Assembly: GCF_000187995.2 (NCBI RefSeq)
Contig: NZ_AEUW02000001.1
Span: forward strand, 992,001 to 1,056,000
DNA length: 64,000 nucleotides
Origin: Streptococcus macacae NCTC 11558
Lineage (GTDB): Bacteria > Bacillota > Bacilli > Lactobacillales > Streptococcaceae
Direction of reading: 5' to 3'
In this document: positions 54,998 to 64,000 of the stretch, piece by piece
Position numbering within the stretch: the first letter of the stretch is position 1
Layout of the letters: each line of letters begins with the position of its first letter
Program-made: the position numbers and the translations under genes
The notes under the pieces: generated by a model
Database searches by the model: none
Told to the model about the DNA's origin: nothing
The model's input: the letters and a program-made list of their open reading frames with translations, nothing else

Positions 54998-57157
54998 ATG
55001 GGTTTAAAAAGTCTCGGCGATGTGTCCTACTTTCGCCTAAATAACGAAATTAACCGTCCTGTTAATGGACAGATTCCTCTCCACAAAGATAAAGAAGCTC
55101 TTGAAGCTTTTTTTGCGGAGAATGTTAAACCAAATACAAAAAGATTTTCTTCTATTACAGATAAGATAAAATTTTTAGTAGATAACGATTATATTGAAGC
55201 TGAATTTATTGCTAAATATCGTCCTGAATTTATTGAAGAGCTGTCTAAGTCTTTAGTTGATTATGATTTTCGCTTCAAATCCTTTATGGCAGCTTATAAG
55301 TTTTACCAACAGTACGCTCTTAAAACAAATGATGGGCAGGAGTATCTTGAAAGCATTGAAGACCGCGTTCTCTTTAACGCTCTTTATTTTGCTGATGGCC
55401 AGGAAGATTTAGCCAGAGATTTGGCAATGGAGATGATTGCTCAGCGCTACCAGCCAGCCACTCCATCCTTTCTTAATGCCGGCCGCAGCCGCCGCGGTGA
55501 GCTGGTTTCTTGTTTTCTTATTCAGGTAACTGATGATATGAACTCTATCGGACGCTCTATTAATTCTGCTTTGCAGCTGTCTCGTATCGGCGGCGGTGTT
55601 GGGATTTCACTCAATAACTTACGTGAAGCTGGAGCACCGATTAAAGGCTTTTCCGGTGCAGCTTCAGGCGTTGTTCCTGTTATGAAGCTTTTTGAAGATA
55701 GTTTTTCTTATTCTAACCAGCTTGGTCAGCGACAAGGTGCTGGTGTCGTTTATTTAAACGTTTTCCATCCTGATATTCTTGCTTTTCTTTCAACTAAAAA
55801 AGAAAATGCTGATGAAAAGGTCCGTGTAAAAACACTATCTTTAGGTGTTACTGTCCCTGATAAGTTTTACGAACTTGTCCGTAAAAATGAAGAGATGTAC
55901 CTTTTTAGTCCTTATACAGTGGAGCGCGAATACGGTATCCCATTTAGCTACATTGACATTACTGAAAAGTATGATGAGTTGGTAGCTAATCCTAATATTA
56001 CTAAAACAAAAATAAGAGCGCGTGATTTAGAAACTGAAATATCTAAACTCCAGCAAGAATCTGGTTATCCTTACATTGTCAACGTAGATACGGCTAACCG
56101 CAGCAATCCTATAGATGGTAAAATCATCATGAGTAACCTCTGTTCGGAAATTCTTCAGGTACAAACCCCAAGTGAACTCAATGATGCTCAGGAATATGTT
56201 CAAATGGGTACCGATATTTCATGTAACTTGGGTTCTACCAATGTTGTTAATATGATGTCCTCCCCAGACTTTGGACGCTCCATCAAAGCTATGACCCGTG
56301 CTCTTACTTTTGTAACGGACTCTTCAAGCATCAATGCTGTTCCTTCTATTAAAAAGGGTAATGCTCAGGCTCATACTTTTGGACTGGGAGCAATGGGGCT
56401 TCATTCTTATCTAGCACAAAATCATATTGCATATGGAAGTCCTGAGTCTATTGAATTTACGGATATTTACTTCATGCTCATGAACTACTGGACGCTAGTA
56501 GAATCTAATCATATTGCCCGTGAACGTCAAGAAACTTTTGTTGGTTTTGACAAATCAAAATATGCTGATGGGACTTATTTTGACAAATATGTCAGCGGAC
56601 AATTCCTTCCAAAATCTGATAAAGTTAAAGAGCTGTTCAAAGATCATTTCATTCCGCAAGCCAAAGACTGGGAAGCCCTTCGTCAAGCCATCATGAAAGA
56701 CGGACTCTATCATCAAAATCGTTTGGCTGTAGCTCCTAATGGTTCTATTTCTTACATCAATGATGTATCTGCTTCAATTCATCCTATCACACGCCGTATT
56801 GAAGAACGTCAGGAAAAGAAGATCGGTAAGATCTACTATCCAGCAGCTGGGCTGTCAACCGATACTATTCCCTACTATACTTCAGCATACGATATGGATA
56901 TGCGCAGAGTTATTGATGTTTATGCCGCTGCTACACAGCATGTTGATCAAGGGTTATCGCTGACGCTCTTTATGCGCAGTGATATTCCGCAAGGTATTTA
57001 TGAATGGAAAACCGAAAGTAAGCAAACAACTCGTGATCTCTCTATCCTTCGTAACTATGCCTTCAATAAAGGCATCAAATCCATTTATTACGTTCGTACC
57101 TTTACTGATGATGGTGATGAAGTCGGTGCTAATGAGTGTGAAAGCTGTGTGATCTGA
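54998..57157 (+). CDS. nrdE: Class Ib ribonucleotide reductase, alpha subunit
   Basis: 719 residues, normal size. RFSSITDKIKFLVDNDYIE at the N-terminus, RRGELVSCFLI with an active-site Cys, SNLCSEIL with the second Cys and Glu, SCNLGSTNV, and the C-terminal redox pair ECESCVI served by NrdH. Reduces ribonucleoside diphosphates. Lacks the N-terminal ATP cone of class Ia, as usual for NrdE. Confidence 0.97.
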   Translation: MGLKSLGDVSYFRLNNEINRPVNGQIPLHKDKEALEAFFAENVKPNTKRFSSITDKIKFLVDNDYIEAEFIAKYRPEFIEELSKSLVDYDFRFKSFMAAYKFYQQYALKTNDGQEYLESIEDRVLFNALYFADGQEDLARDLAMEMIAQRYQPATPSFLNAGRSRRGELVSCFLIQVTDDMNSIGRSINSALQLSRIGGGVGISLNNLREAGAPIKGFSGAASGVVPVMKLFEDSFSYSNQLGQRQGAGVVYLNVFHPDILAFLSTKKENADEKVRVKTLSLGVTVPDKFYELVRKNEEMYLFSPYTVEREYGIPFSYIDITEKYDELVANPNITKTKIRARDLETEISKLQQESGYPYIVNVDTANRSNPIDGKIIMSNLCSEILQVQTPSELNDAQEYVQMGTDISCNLGSTNVVNMMSSPDFGRSIKAMTRALTFVTDSSSINAVPSIKKGNAQAHTFGLGAMGLHSYLAQNHIAYGSPESIEFTDIYFMLMNYWTLVESNHIARERQETFVGFDKSKYADGTYFDKYVSGQFLPKSDKVKELFKDHFIPQAKDWEALRQAIMKDGLYHQNRLAVAPNGSISYINDVSASIHPITRRIEERQEKKIGKIYYPAAGLSTDTIPYYTSAYDMDMRRVIDVYAAATQHVDQGLSLTLFMRSDIPQGIYEWKTESKQTTRDLSILRNYAFNKGIKSIYYVRTFTDDGDEVGANECESCVI

Positions 57158-57389
57158 CTCTTTCTTTTTGATACTTTTTAGCTGGTGAGATAATCAAGAA
57201 TTGACTATGTCCTTCCATGACTAGGTTTAAAGCTTAAAGTCTTTGAACTTCTTTTAATCAACCGCCTTGCCTTGTTCTTTGCACCAGAGCAAAAAAGTAT
57301 TGGCTTAGGTTCCCACCGCTTCTAATCAACTGTCAAAATAATATAAAAACGACCAAGGCAATAATCTATACTTCTATCAGGAGATAAAT

Positions 57390-58352
57390 ATGACAACTTA
57401 TTATAAAGCTATAAACTGGAATGCTATTGAAGATATCATAGATAAGTCCACTTGGGAAAAACTAACAGAGCAGTTCTGGCTTGATACGCGTATTCCCTTG
57501 TCAAATGACTTAGATGACTGGCGCAAGTTAACTGCTGCAGAAAAAGACCTTGTTGGTAAGGTCTTTGGCGGTCTGACACTTCTTGATACGATGCAGTCCC
57601 AATCGGGTGTGGAAGCTATCCGCGGCGATGTCCGTACTCCACACGAAGAGGCTGTTCTTAATAATATCCAATTCATGGAGTCTGTCCATGCCAAATCGTA
57701 CTCTTCTATCTTTTCGACTCTTAATACAAAGTCTGAAATTGATGAGATTTTTGAGTGGACAAACAATAACGACTATTTACAAAAGAAAGCTAAAATCATC
57801 AATGAGATCTATGAGAATGGAGCTGCTCTGCAAAAAAAAGTAGCTTCAACCTTTCTTGAAACTTTCCTCTTCTACTCAGGTTTCTTTACACCGCTCTACT
57901 ACCTTGGCAACAATAAATTAGCCAATGTAGCTGAAATCATTAAACTGATTATTCGTGATGAATCTGTCCACGGCACATACATTGGTTACAAATTCCAGCT
58001 TGGTTTTAATGAATTATCAGAAACAGAACAAGAAGAATTCCGTGACTGGATGTATGATCTCTTATATCAGCTTTATGAAAATGAAGAGAAATATACTGAA
58101 ACACTCTATGATGAACTCGGCTGGACTGAAGAAGTCAAAACTTTCCTTCGCTATAATGCTAATAAAGCATTAATGAATTTAGGACAAGATCCCCTTTTCC
58201 CAGATACAGCCAGTGACGTTAATCCAATTGTTATGAATGGTATTTCAACTGGAACTTCCAATCATGACTTCTTTAGCCAGGTTGGAAATGGCTATCTCCT
58301 TGGTAATGTCGAGGCTATGCGCGATGAAGACTATCTTATCGGAATGAAATAA
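57390..58352 (+). CDS. nrdF: Class Ib ribonucleotide reductase, beta subunit
   Basis: 320 residues. Metal ligands lie in LDTMQSQ (Asp region), NIQFMESVHAKSYS (Glu and His), TFLETFLFYSG (Glu) and RDESVHGTYIGY (Glu and His); the radical Tyr is in the Ser-Tyr after the second helix. Houses the Mn or Fe tyrosyl-radical cofactor. Separated from nrdE by 232 bp with no obvious terminator; RBS is CAGGAGATAAAT. Confidence 0.97.
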   Translation: MTTYYKAINWNAIEDIIDKSTWEKLTEQFWLDTRIPLSNDLDDWRKLTAAEKDLVGKVFGGLTLLDTMQSQSGVEAIRGDVRTPHEEAVLNNIQFMESVHAKSYSSIFSTLNTKSEIDEIFEWTNNNDYLQKKAKIINEIYENGAALQKKVASTFLETFLFYSGFFTPLYYLGNNKLANVAEIIKLIIRDESVHGTYIGYKFQLGFNELSETEQEEFRDWMYDLLYQLYENEEKYTETLYDELGWTEEVKTFLRYNANKALMNLGQDPLFPDTASDVNPIVMNGISTGTSNHDFFSQVGNGYLLGNVEAMRDEDYLIGMK

Positions 58353-58485
58353 TTAACTTTGATGATGCGGTAACAAGAAAGGGGCAGAGCTCATCTTAAA
58401 GATTCTTAGTTGACAAGTCCACCCCCTAAGGCTAATTGCCTGAAAGGCAAAAAATTCAGTCAGTTACTGCAGCTAACATTTATTT

Positions 58486-58519
58486 AAGGCTGGGAAAAGG
58501 TTTTCCCAGCCTTCTTTTT
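58486..58519 (+). terminator. Terminator of nrdHEF
   Basis: AAGGCTGGGAAAA pairs with TTTTCCCAGCCTT around GG, a 13-bp perfect stem, followed by CTTTTTG. The remaining gap 58353-58685 shows nothing else of note. Confidence 0.88.
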
Positions 58520-58685
58520 GCTTCATCAAAATACAATAACTAGCTCATCTTTTCTAGCGAATTGTTTTTTAATTTACAAAAAAAGAATTTCCTATCGCTA
58601 GATTTTATCTCTGACTTTTGAGGGGGGCTTACTCTTTCATCATCTTTTTATCTGCTCTTCTATTTTAGTTCTGATCCATCATTTA

Positions 58686-59813
58686 TTATTGGAAAATGTC
58701 TTTTAAAACAGCTACTCCTTGATCAATCTCTTTTTTAGTCAGTGTCAAAGGCGGGAGCAATCTGATAACATCTGTTCCTGCGGTAAGGATAAGTAAACCT
58801 CTATCTCGTGCAGCCTGAACCAACTGTCCTAAATCTGCCCTTGTTTCAATGCCAATCATATAGCCAAGGCCACGGATTTGAATCACTTTAGGATTATCTT
58901 TTAGAGCTTCTTTGAGCTGTTCTTGTAAATAAAGCGCATGTTTTCTGACCTGCTGAAAGAAATCTTCAGTCATAATATCAAGAACAGCCGAGCTGGCTGA
59001 CATGGCTAATTTATTGCCGCCAAAGGTTGAGCCGTGCGAACCAGGACCAAAAACAGCGCCTAGCTGCTCCTTAGCCAGCATAGCTCCAGCAGGAACACCA
59101 TTAGCTAAACCTTTTGCCAGAGTAAAAATATCCGGCTCAATGCCATAGTGTTGGAAAGAATAGAGTTTCCCAGTCCGCCCCATCCCTGTTTGCACTTCAT
59201 CCACAATAAGCAAAAGATCCTTTTTTTGGCAATAGTCAGCAAGTGCCGTCACAAAATCCTGCTTAGCGGGTACAATACCAGATTCACCTTGAACAAGTTC
59301 CAGCATAACAGCAGCCGTATTTTCTGTGACTAAATCTTTCACACTGTCCAAATCATTGAAAATAGCATAATGAAAATGCGGTACAAGATCACCAAAACCA
59401 GTTTTAATTTTTTCTTGACCAGTTGCTGACATGGAGCCAAACGTTCTGCCATGAAAAGAATTCTGAAAGGTGATAATATCCTGCTTAGCTCTTGCCTTAC
59501 GGGCAAGTTTAATAGCTGCTTCATTAGCTTCTGCACCGCTATTGCAAAAGAAGGCTAAGTAATCTTTATCACCGATTAATTTAGCAGCAACTGCTTCTTG
59601 TAAACTGTTTTGATAAAGATTAGGAGTGTGCCAGATTTGCTCAGCTTGTTTTTGCAAAGCAGCTTGAACCTGCGGATGAAATCCCAGATTCGTCACACCA
59701 ATACCTGTTGAAAAATCTAAGTATTTTTTCCCCTGTTTATCAAAAAGGTCATTTCCCTCTGCTTTGACAAATTCGATAGCCCCTCTTTGATAATTTTGAA
59801 ATAATTGACTCAT
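58686..59813 (-). CDS. argD: Acetylornithine aminotransferase
   Basis: 375 residues from MSQLFQNYQRGAIEFVKAEG (ATG at 59811-59813, homologous to other streptococcal starts though its ribosome site is weak). Class III aminotransferase. FCNSGAEANEAAIK, NSFHGRTFGSMSATGQ, VDEVQTGMGR (PLP Asp) and TLAKGLANGVP (Schiff-base Lys) are present. Arginine pathway step 4. 144 bp after argB. Confidence 0.96.
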   Translation of the reverse strand: MSQLFQNYQRGAIEFVKAEGNDLFDKQGKKYLDFSTGIGVTNLGFHPQVQAALQKQAEQIWHTPNLYQNSLQEAVAAKLIGDKDYLAFFCNSGAEANEAAIKLARKARAKQDIITFQNSFHGRTFGSMSATGQEKIKTGFGDLVPHFHYAIFNDLDSVKDLVTENTAAVMLELVQGESGIVPAKQDFVTALADYCQKKDLLLIVDEVQTGMGRTGKLYSFQHYGIEPDIFTLAKGLANGVPAGAMLAKEQLGAVFGPGSHGSTFGGNKLAMSASSAVLDIMTEDFFQQVRKHALYLQEQLKEALKDNPKVIQIRGLGYMIGIETRADLGQLVQAARDRGLLILTAGTDVIRLLPPLTLTKKEIDQGVAVLKDIFQ

Positions 59814-59957
59814 AAACCAATACCAAAAAACGAATAGAAAGCCGGAAAACATTAAGAAAGAAAGTCCTCAAAAAACTGTTATAAGGCCATTTTATGAGCC
59901 TACTTTATCTCTTACCTAAATCTCTGGCTTTTTCTGTCCGAATCCAAGTCCTTTCTG

Positions 59958-60695
59958 TTAATCTTCTGCGATAATCGTACCTGTCTGCAGATTATCCCCT
60001 ATTAAAACCTGTCTTACCCCTGCTTTTACTGTTTTCACAGCACTTTCAACTTTAGGGATCATTCCGCCTGTTATCACACCGGCCTTCATTTTTTCCTGAA
60101 TGTGTTTAATTTTTAATAGATCCAGTACAGATCCATTTTCCAAAATACCTTTAACATCGGTCATCAGAATCAATTTATCAGCTGTCAGGGCTGCCGCTGC
60201 TGCTGTTGCCAGATAATCAGCATTGATATTAAGCATTTTTCCCTCTTTTGAATAGCCTAAAGAAGCAAGGATAGGAACCAATCCATCATTAAGCAAAGCT
60301 TTTAAAACTGTTTCATCTATGCTTGTCACATCTCCGACATAACCATATGTCTTTTTATCCAGAAAATCAGCCCTTACTGTATTTTTTATTTCTGTCCGTA
60401 ATTGTTTACTGGCCACACCAGCTTGAGTCAATTTATCCTGCAAATGCTTCCCAACAAGATCAAGAAGGGCACGGCTAACCAAAACCATATCTTCTTTGCT
60501 TGTGACGCGCAGGCCATTGATTTTTTTGATTGGCAGCTGATTTTCTTTCATCAGTTTATTAATGGCAAAGCCGCCTCCATGCACAATAACAAGATGCTTG
60601 CCAGCTTCCTGCCAGTTCTTAATCTGACTAAGAAAATCCGCACCCAGCTGCTGACTAGCAACTCCTCCGATCTTAATAACAATAATATCTTTCAT
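59958..60695 (-). CDS. argB: Acetylglutamate kinase
   Basis: 245 residues. IVIKIGGVASQQLG, VIVHGGGFAINK and LNINADYLATAAAAAL are the amino-acid kinase motifs; VITGGMIPKVESA binds the substrate. Slightly short compared with 258-300 in other genera, lacking the N-terminal arginine-sensing helix of feedback-inhibited forms, which fits an ArgJ-type cyclic pathway. Confidence 0.95.
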   Translation of the reverse strand: MKDIIVIKIGGVASQQLGADFLSQIKNWQEAGKHLVIVHGGGFAINKLMKENQLPIKKINGLRVTSKEDMVLVSRALLDLVGKHLQDKLTQAGVASKQLRTEIKNTVRADFLDKKTYGYVGDVTSIDETVLKALLNDGLVPILASLGYSKEGKMLNINADYLATAAAAALTADKLILMTDVKGILENGSVLDLLKIKHIQEKMKAGVITGGMIPKVESAVKTVKAGVRQVLIGDNLQTGTIIAED

Positions 60696-60723
60696 TCCTT
60701 TTCCTTTACTAATCGCTTAGCGG

Positions 60724-61917
60724 CTAAGTCCGATAGAGGGCATTTATTTTGACATAATCATAAGACAAATCACAACCCCAGGCCTTACCAGTACTTTCTC
60801 CTGCATGCAAATCTATAACAATTTTAATCGTATCGGCCTGCATGACATCCTGCATATCTTCTTCATCAAATGTGACAGGGCTGGAAGTTAGCATGACTGG
60901 AATATCTGCCAAATAAATATCAATATTATCTACGGGAAGATCAATATCGGCATAACCGACAGCTGCTAAAATGCGTCCCCAATTGGGATCCTCGCCAAAA
61001 ATGGCTGTTTTGACAAGGCTAGAGCCAACAACACTTTTAGCCAACATACGAGCATCTAAACTATTGGGAGCATTAAGCATCTCAACTTCAATCAGTTTAG
61101 TCGCTCCTTCGCCGTCTTTAGCAATTTTCTTAGCCAGTTCTTGCATTACAAAATGAAGCATGGCTGAAAATTTCTCAAACTCTGCCGTATTTGGCAGTAT
61201 TTCCTTATTTAAGCTACAGCCATTAGAGAGGACAAGGACCATATCATTTGTCGAAGTATCACCATCTACTGTAATTTGATTAAAGGTGGTCTCAACATTT
61301 TGACTGAGAGCCAGCTGCAGTGTCTTACTTGAAATATTAGCATCACAGGTAATAAAGGCTAACATAGTTGCCATATTGGGATGAATCATTCCAGAACCTT
61401 TGGCAACTCCTGCCATGGTCACCTCATCACGTCCAAACTGCTCTGTGACAGCCACTGTTTTAACGGCGGTATCTGTTGTCAAAATGGCTTTGGCAAAATC
61501 ATCTGAATTGCCATTAACAACCAATTTAGCAAGTCCTTTCTGTAAAACATCCATAGGCAATAGGCTACCTATAACTCCTGTTGAGGCAATGCCAACCAAG
61601 TCAGGATCAATCTGTAGCTTATCTGCTGTCCATTTTTGCATGCTAACAGCATCTTCCATTCCCTGACTGCCCGTACAAGAGTTCGCGACACCTGAATTGA
61701 CAACAACAGCCTGCATTTTTTGAGCTTTTTTCATAGACTCTCTGCTAACAATCAGCGGTGCAGCTATCACCTTGTTAGTAGTGTAAACGCCGGCAACACT
61801 GGCTGGCTTTTCGGATACAATCCAGCCAAAGTCTAATTTCCTTTTTTTAAAACCAGCATGTAAACCATCTGCTGAAAAGCCAAGCGGACTGGCAATATTT
61901 CCCTTGATTACTTTCAT
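60724..61917 (-). CDS. argJ: Bifunctional glutamate N-acetyltransferase / amino-acid acetyltransferase
   Basis: 397 residues. GSGMIHPNMATMLAFITCD contains the ATML autocleavage site whose Thr becomes the nucleophile of the beta chain; GEDPNWGRILAAVG and DGDSTNDMV blocks confirm ArgJ. It recycles the acetyl group from N-acetylornithine to glutamate. Fourth base overlap is absent; spacing to argB is 28 bp. Confidence 0.96.
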   Translation of the reverse strand: MKVIKGNIASPLGFSADGLHAGFKKRKLDFGWIVSEKPASVAGVYTTNKVIAAPLIVSRESMKKAQKMQAVVVNSGVANSCTGSQGMEDAVSMQKWTADKLQIDPDLVGIASTGVIGSLLPMDVLQKGLAKLVVNGNSDDFAKAILTTDTAVKTVAVTEQFGRDEVTMAGVAKGSGMIHPNMATMLAFITCDANISSKTLQLALSQNVETTFNQITVDGDTSTNDMVLVLSNGCSLNKEILPNTAEFEKFSAMLHFVMQELAKKIAKDGEGATKLIEVEMLNAPNSLDARMLAKSVVGSSLVKTAIFGEDPNWGRILAAVGYADIDLPVDNIDIYLADIPVMLTSSPVTFDEEDMQDVMQADTIKIVIDLHAGESTGKAWGCDLSYDYVKINALYRT

Positions 61918-61958
61918 ATCTTCTCTTCCTCTTTTTGTCTGTTCTTACAAGCTTTAAA

Positions 61959-62981
61959 TCAGAGATAGCTAGGTGTCATCAGAAAACCTGCTGTCTCATC
62001 CCATCCCATCATTAAGTTGAGGTTTTGCACTGCCTGACCGGCTGCTCCCTTAACCAGATTGTCAATAACTGAAATAACCGTTAACACATTGGTTACTGGA
62101 TTATAGGCAAAGCCAATATCACAAAAATTTGACCCAATGACATTATGCAATTCCGGTAAGTCCTGCTGCAAACGGACAAAGGGTTTATCTGCATAACAGG
62201 CATGGTAGATCTTAGCTATTTCATCACTTGATAAAACACTTTTTAATGTGACATAGCAAGTTGCCATGATGCCGCGGTTGACTGGCAAGAGCGAAGTTGA
62301 AAACTGGATATGCTGCAGACTGCTGTCAAACAGTTTCAGCTCCTCTACAATTTCTGGAATATGCTGGTGATGATTTAATTTATAGGTTACATAATTATCA
62401 TGAACATTAACAAAATGACTGGACTCAGATAAAGCCTTACCTGCTCCTGTTAAGCCAGATTTAGCATCTACAATAATAGTATCCAAATCAATAACACCTG
62501 CTTTGATTAATGGTATTAAAGCTAATTCTGTCGCTGTGGCATAGCAGCCTGGATTAGCAATGAATTTTTTTCCTTTAATATCTGTCCATTCAGCTACAGA
62601 ATAGGTAAATTTATTCAGATTGTCCTGACTGGCAGGTTCTTTTTTATACCACTTTGCATAAGTATTCGCAGACAAACGGTGATCGCCAGAAATGTCCAGT
62701 ACTGGAAAATCAGCTGCAACAAAGTCTTTAGCCAACTCTTTGGCGACACCGCTGGGTGTTGCAAAGATAACCAAATCTGATTGGGCCATAATAGCTTGAC
62801 TGTCAAAACTTTCAATTGTCAAGTCACAAACCCCCAGTAAATAAGGGTATCGATCTGAAAGCCGCCCACCGACTTCTTTAACAGCATAAATAGAAGCGAT
62901 ATCAACATGTGGATGCTGATGCAAAATTTTGACCAACTCCAGACCGCTATATCCTGTTATACCGACAATTGAAACTTTCAT
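61959..62981 (-). CDS. argC: N-acetyl-gamma-glutamyl-phosphate reductase
   Basis: 340 residues. [20 protein letters not shown] binds NADP; catalytic Cys in [22 protein letters not shown] and [10 protein letters not shown] follow. First gene of argCJBD, under an ArgR-type promoter. Ends 42 bp before argJ. Confidence 0.97.
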   Translation of the reverse strand: MKVSIVGITGYSGLELVKILHQHPHVDIASIYAVKEVGGRLSDRYPYLLGVCDLTIESFDSQAIMAQSDLVIFATPSGVAKELAKDFVAADFPVLDISGDHRLSANTYAKWYKKEPASQDNLNKFTYSVAEWTDIKGKKFIANPGCYATATELALIPLIKAGVIDLDTIIVDAKSGLTGAGKALSESSHFVNVHDNYVTYKLNHHQHIPEIVEELKLFDSSLQHIQFSTSLLPVNRGIMATCYVTLKSVLSSDEIAKIYHACYADKPFVRLQQDLPELHNVIGSNFCDIGFAYNPVTNVLTVISVIDNLVKGAAGQAVQNLNLMMGWDETAGFLMTPSYL

Positions 62982-63013
62982 ACTTATTCACTTCCTTTAT
63001 CAAGTTGTTGCTT

Positions 63014-63061
63014 ATTTTATCGTATATTTATTCATAAGTCAAGCAAATAATGAATAAAATA
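63014..63061 (-). promoter_or_regulatory. argCJBD promoter with ARG boxes
   Basis: Minus strand TTGACT (63037-63042), 17-bp spacer, TAAAAT (63014-63019). The spacer holds TATGAATAAATATACG, an ARG-box half-site pair, and a second AATGAATAAAATA motif lies at 63049-63061. Repression by ArgR with arginine is expected. Confidence 0.75.
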
Positions 63062-63071
63062 CAAAAAAGAA

Positions 63072-63386
63072 AATGGGACGGCCAAATCAATCATTCAAAG
63101 AATGTGATTTGTCAGCAAATTTTAGTTTTTAGTTGCTGACCTAAAACAGTTCACAGGACTGTTTTAACTTTCACCCCCGCACAGCTGAATAGGGCTGTAA
63201 GGGGTGATTGATCAGTTAAATAGTGCCTACTTAAATAGCAGTTCATTAGGTTCTTAGCACCAATGAACTGCTGCAGAGGGAAATTCCAGACTGACTAAAG
63301 TCAACAGAAATTCTCCCAACTGCTGTGTCTTACAAATAGCTTAGAAAAAATCAAACGAGGCCAAGGACTTTTGTCCCAGGCCTCTT
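63072..63386. repeat. Full copy of the GAGGCTGGGACA-family intergenic repeat
   Basis: Reverse complement runs from GAGGCCTGGGACAAAAGTCC through TTTGTAAGACACAGCAGTTG, AATTTCTGTTGACTTTAGTC, CAGCTGTGCGGGGGTGAAAG and CTGTTTTAGGTCAGCAACTA to CGTCCCATTTT. It aligns over most of its length with the two halves of the 17732-18261 element. Contains internal inverted repeats such as GCAGTTCATTAGGTTC/GAACCTAATGAACTGC-like arms. No coding capacity. Confidence 0.78.
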
Positions 63387-63470
63387 CTGTTATTAAGATA
63401 ATAACTATTTTTCATTTCAAAACTATAAATGAGACATAAAATACAGTAAATAAATAGTCAGACTATAAAC

Positions 63471-64000
63471 TTATATCTTAGTCAGCGGTAAGATGACCTC
63501 AACCCTGCCAGCAGCCGTTTTAAGATCATTGGATAAGTTTAGGCTTCCTTCATGTAAACGAATGATATTATCTGCAATAGTTAGACCAAGACCGCTGTGA
63601 TTGCGGTTGTGACGGCTAGTGTCATCTTGGAAAAATTGATAGGTCGCTTTTTCTAAAGCCTCTCTTGAAAAACCTTGGCCGCTGTCAAGACAGGTAAAAT
63701 GAAACAGATCATCTTTCAGATGACAGGTTAATTGCAGCTGACCGCCTTTGGGACTGTGCTCCACTGCATTGGATATAATATTCATCAAGGCACGTTTCAG
63801 CAAATCCTTATCCCAATAAGCAGTAAGTTGATTATCAGACAAATCATTGAAAAATTGAACCTTTATATCTTTCCTTGCAGCAAGGGCTTGACTATTTTGG
63901 GATAATTCTTCCAAAAAGGCTGCAACCTTTATTTTTTCAGGATGGAAATCTTGTAATTGGCTGTTTTTAGCTAAATAGGACAATTGCTGAAGGTAAGTTT
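63471..64000 (-). CDS. Sensor histidine kinase, C-terminal part (N-terminus outside window)
   Basis: The frame is open to the right edge (TYLQQLSYLAKNSQLQ), so the visible 176 residues are the end of a longer protein. The HATPase domain shows the N box NIISNAVEHSP, G1 CLDSGQGF, an F box YQFFQDDTSRHNR and G2 SGLGLTIADNII. The dimerisation/phospho-His helix and sensor are not in view. Its response regulator would lie to the right, so the stimulus cannot be inferred. Confidence 0.9.
   Translation of the reverse strand, partial: TYLQQLSYLAKNSQLQDFHPEKIKVAAFLEELSQNSQALAARKDIKVQFFNDLSDNQLTAYWDKDLLKRALMNIISNAVEHSPKGGQLQLTCHLKDDLFHFTCLDSGQGFSREALEKATYQFFQDDTSRHNRNHSGLGLTIADNIIRLHEGSLNLSNDLKTAAGRVEVILPLTKI

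Overview
The window is chromosomal DNA of a low-GC Gram-positive bacterium of the genus Streptococcus, most likely of the mutans group. The best evidence is a GapN that closely resembles S. mutans GapN as I remember it, the S. mutans-like order argC-argJ-argB-argD / nrdF-nrdE-nrdH / ptsH-ptsI / gapN, streptococcal families such as DUF3272, and two CiaR-box small RNA genes. Species cannot be fixed from sequence alone. No rRNA, tRNA, intact insertion sequence, prophage or CRISPR array was seen.

Layout. 1-2.2 kb: maltodextrin genes (malQ partial, malR). 2.5-5.3 kb: murA and metK, metK behind a probable S_MK (SAM) riboswitch. 5.4-5.95 kb: two tandem csRNA-type small RNAs. 5.95-7.9 kb: a very AT-rich island with two orphan membrane proteins, a micro-ORF behind a strong promoter, and the broken stump of an AAA ATPase that looks like a decayed defence gene. 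8.2-17.7 kb: housekeeping and repair genes (birA, dnaX, fRMsr, peptidase E, Ada, methyltransferase, GrpB, YrdC, membrane GDPD). 17.7-18.3 kb: composite intergenic repeat. 18.4-23.4 kb: the leuABCD operon behind a leader-peptide attenuator with three consecutive Leu codons.

23.5-41.6 kb is an accessory region of visibly different, GC-richer composition. It holds LtrA, two type II toxin-antitoxin pairs, a TetR/membrane-protein pair, tandem small paralogous proteins with a decayed third copy, a block of SDR, hydrolase and MerR genes, a LysR/SDR divergon, and an AraC-controlled beta-glucoside PTS (bglP, bglA). It ends in an Rrf2-controlled oxidoreductase operon. Several genes here are broken: a RibD-type reductase (frameshift), an SRPBCC protein (in-frame amber), an SDR tail, a LysR tail and a third small paralogue. 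Two MerR-type promoters with 19-bp spacers carry the same dyad and define a small local regulon.

41.7-64 kb returns to core composition: udk, a Gfo/Idh oxidoreductase coupled to a DEAD-box helicase, a divergent ATP-PEP carboxykinase, gapN, a TetR/YciI pair, glcU with an internally deleted glucose dehydrogenase, ptsHI, nrdHEF with tandem NrdR boxes, the argCJBD operon with ARG boxes, and the C-terminal end of a sensor histidine kinase.

Functionally the core genes link sugar uptake and glycolytic redox balance (ptsHI, gapN, pckA, malQ, bglPA, glcU) with Leu, Arg and SAM supply. The most striking non-coding signals are the csRNA pair, the S_MK box, the leu attenuator, the MerR twin promoters, twin 13-bp dyads upstream of glcU, and a dispersed repeat family bounded by GAGGCTGGGACA-like ends.
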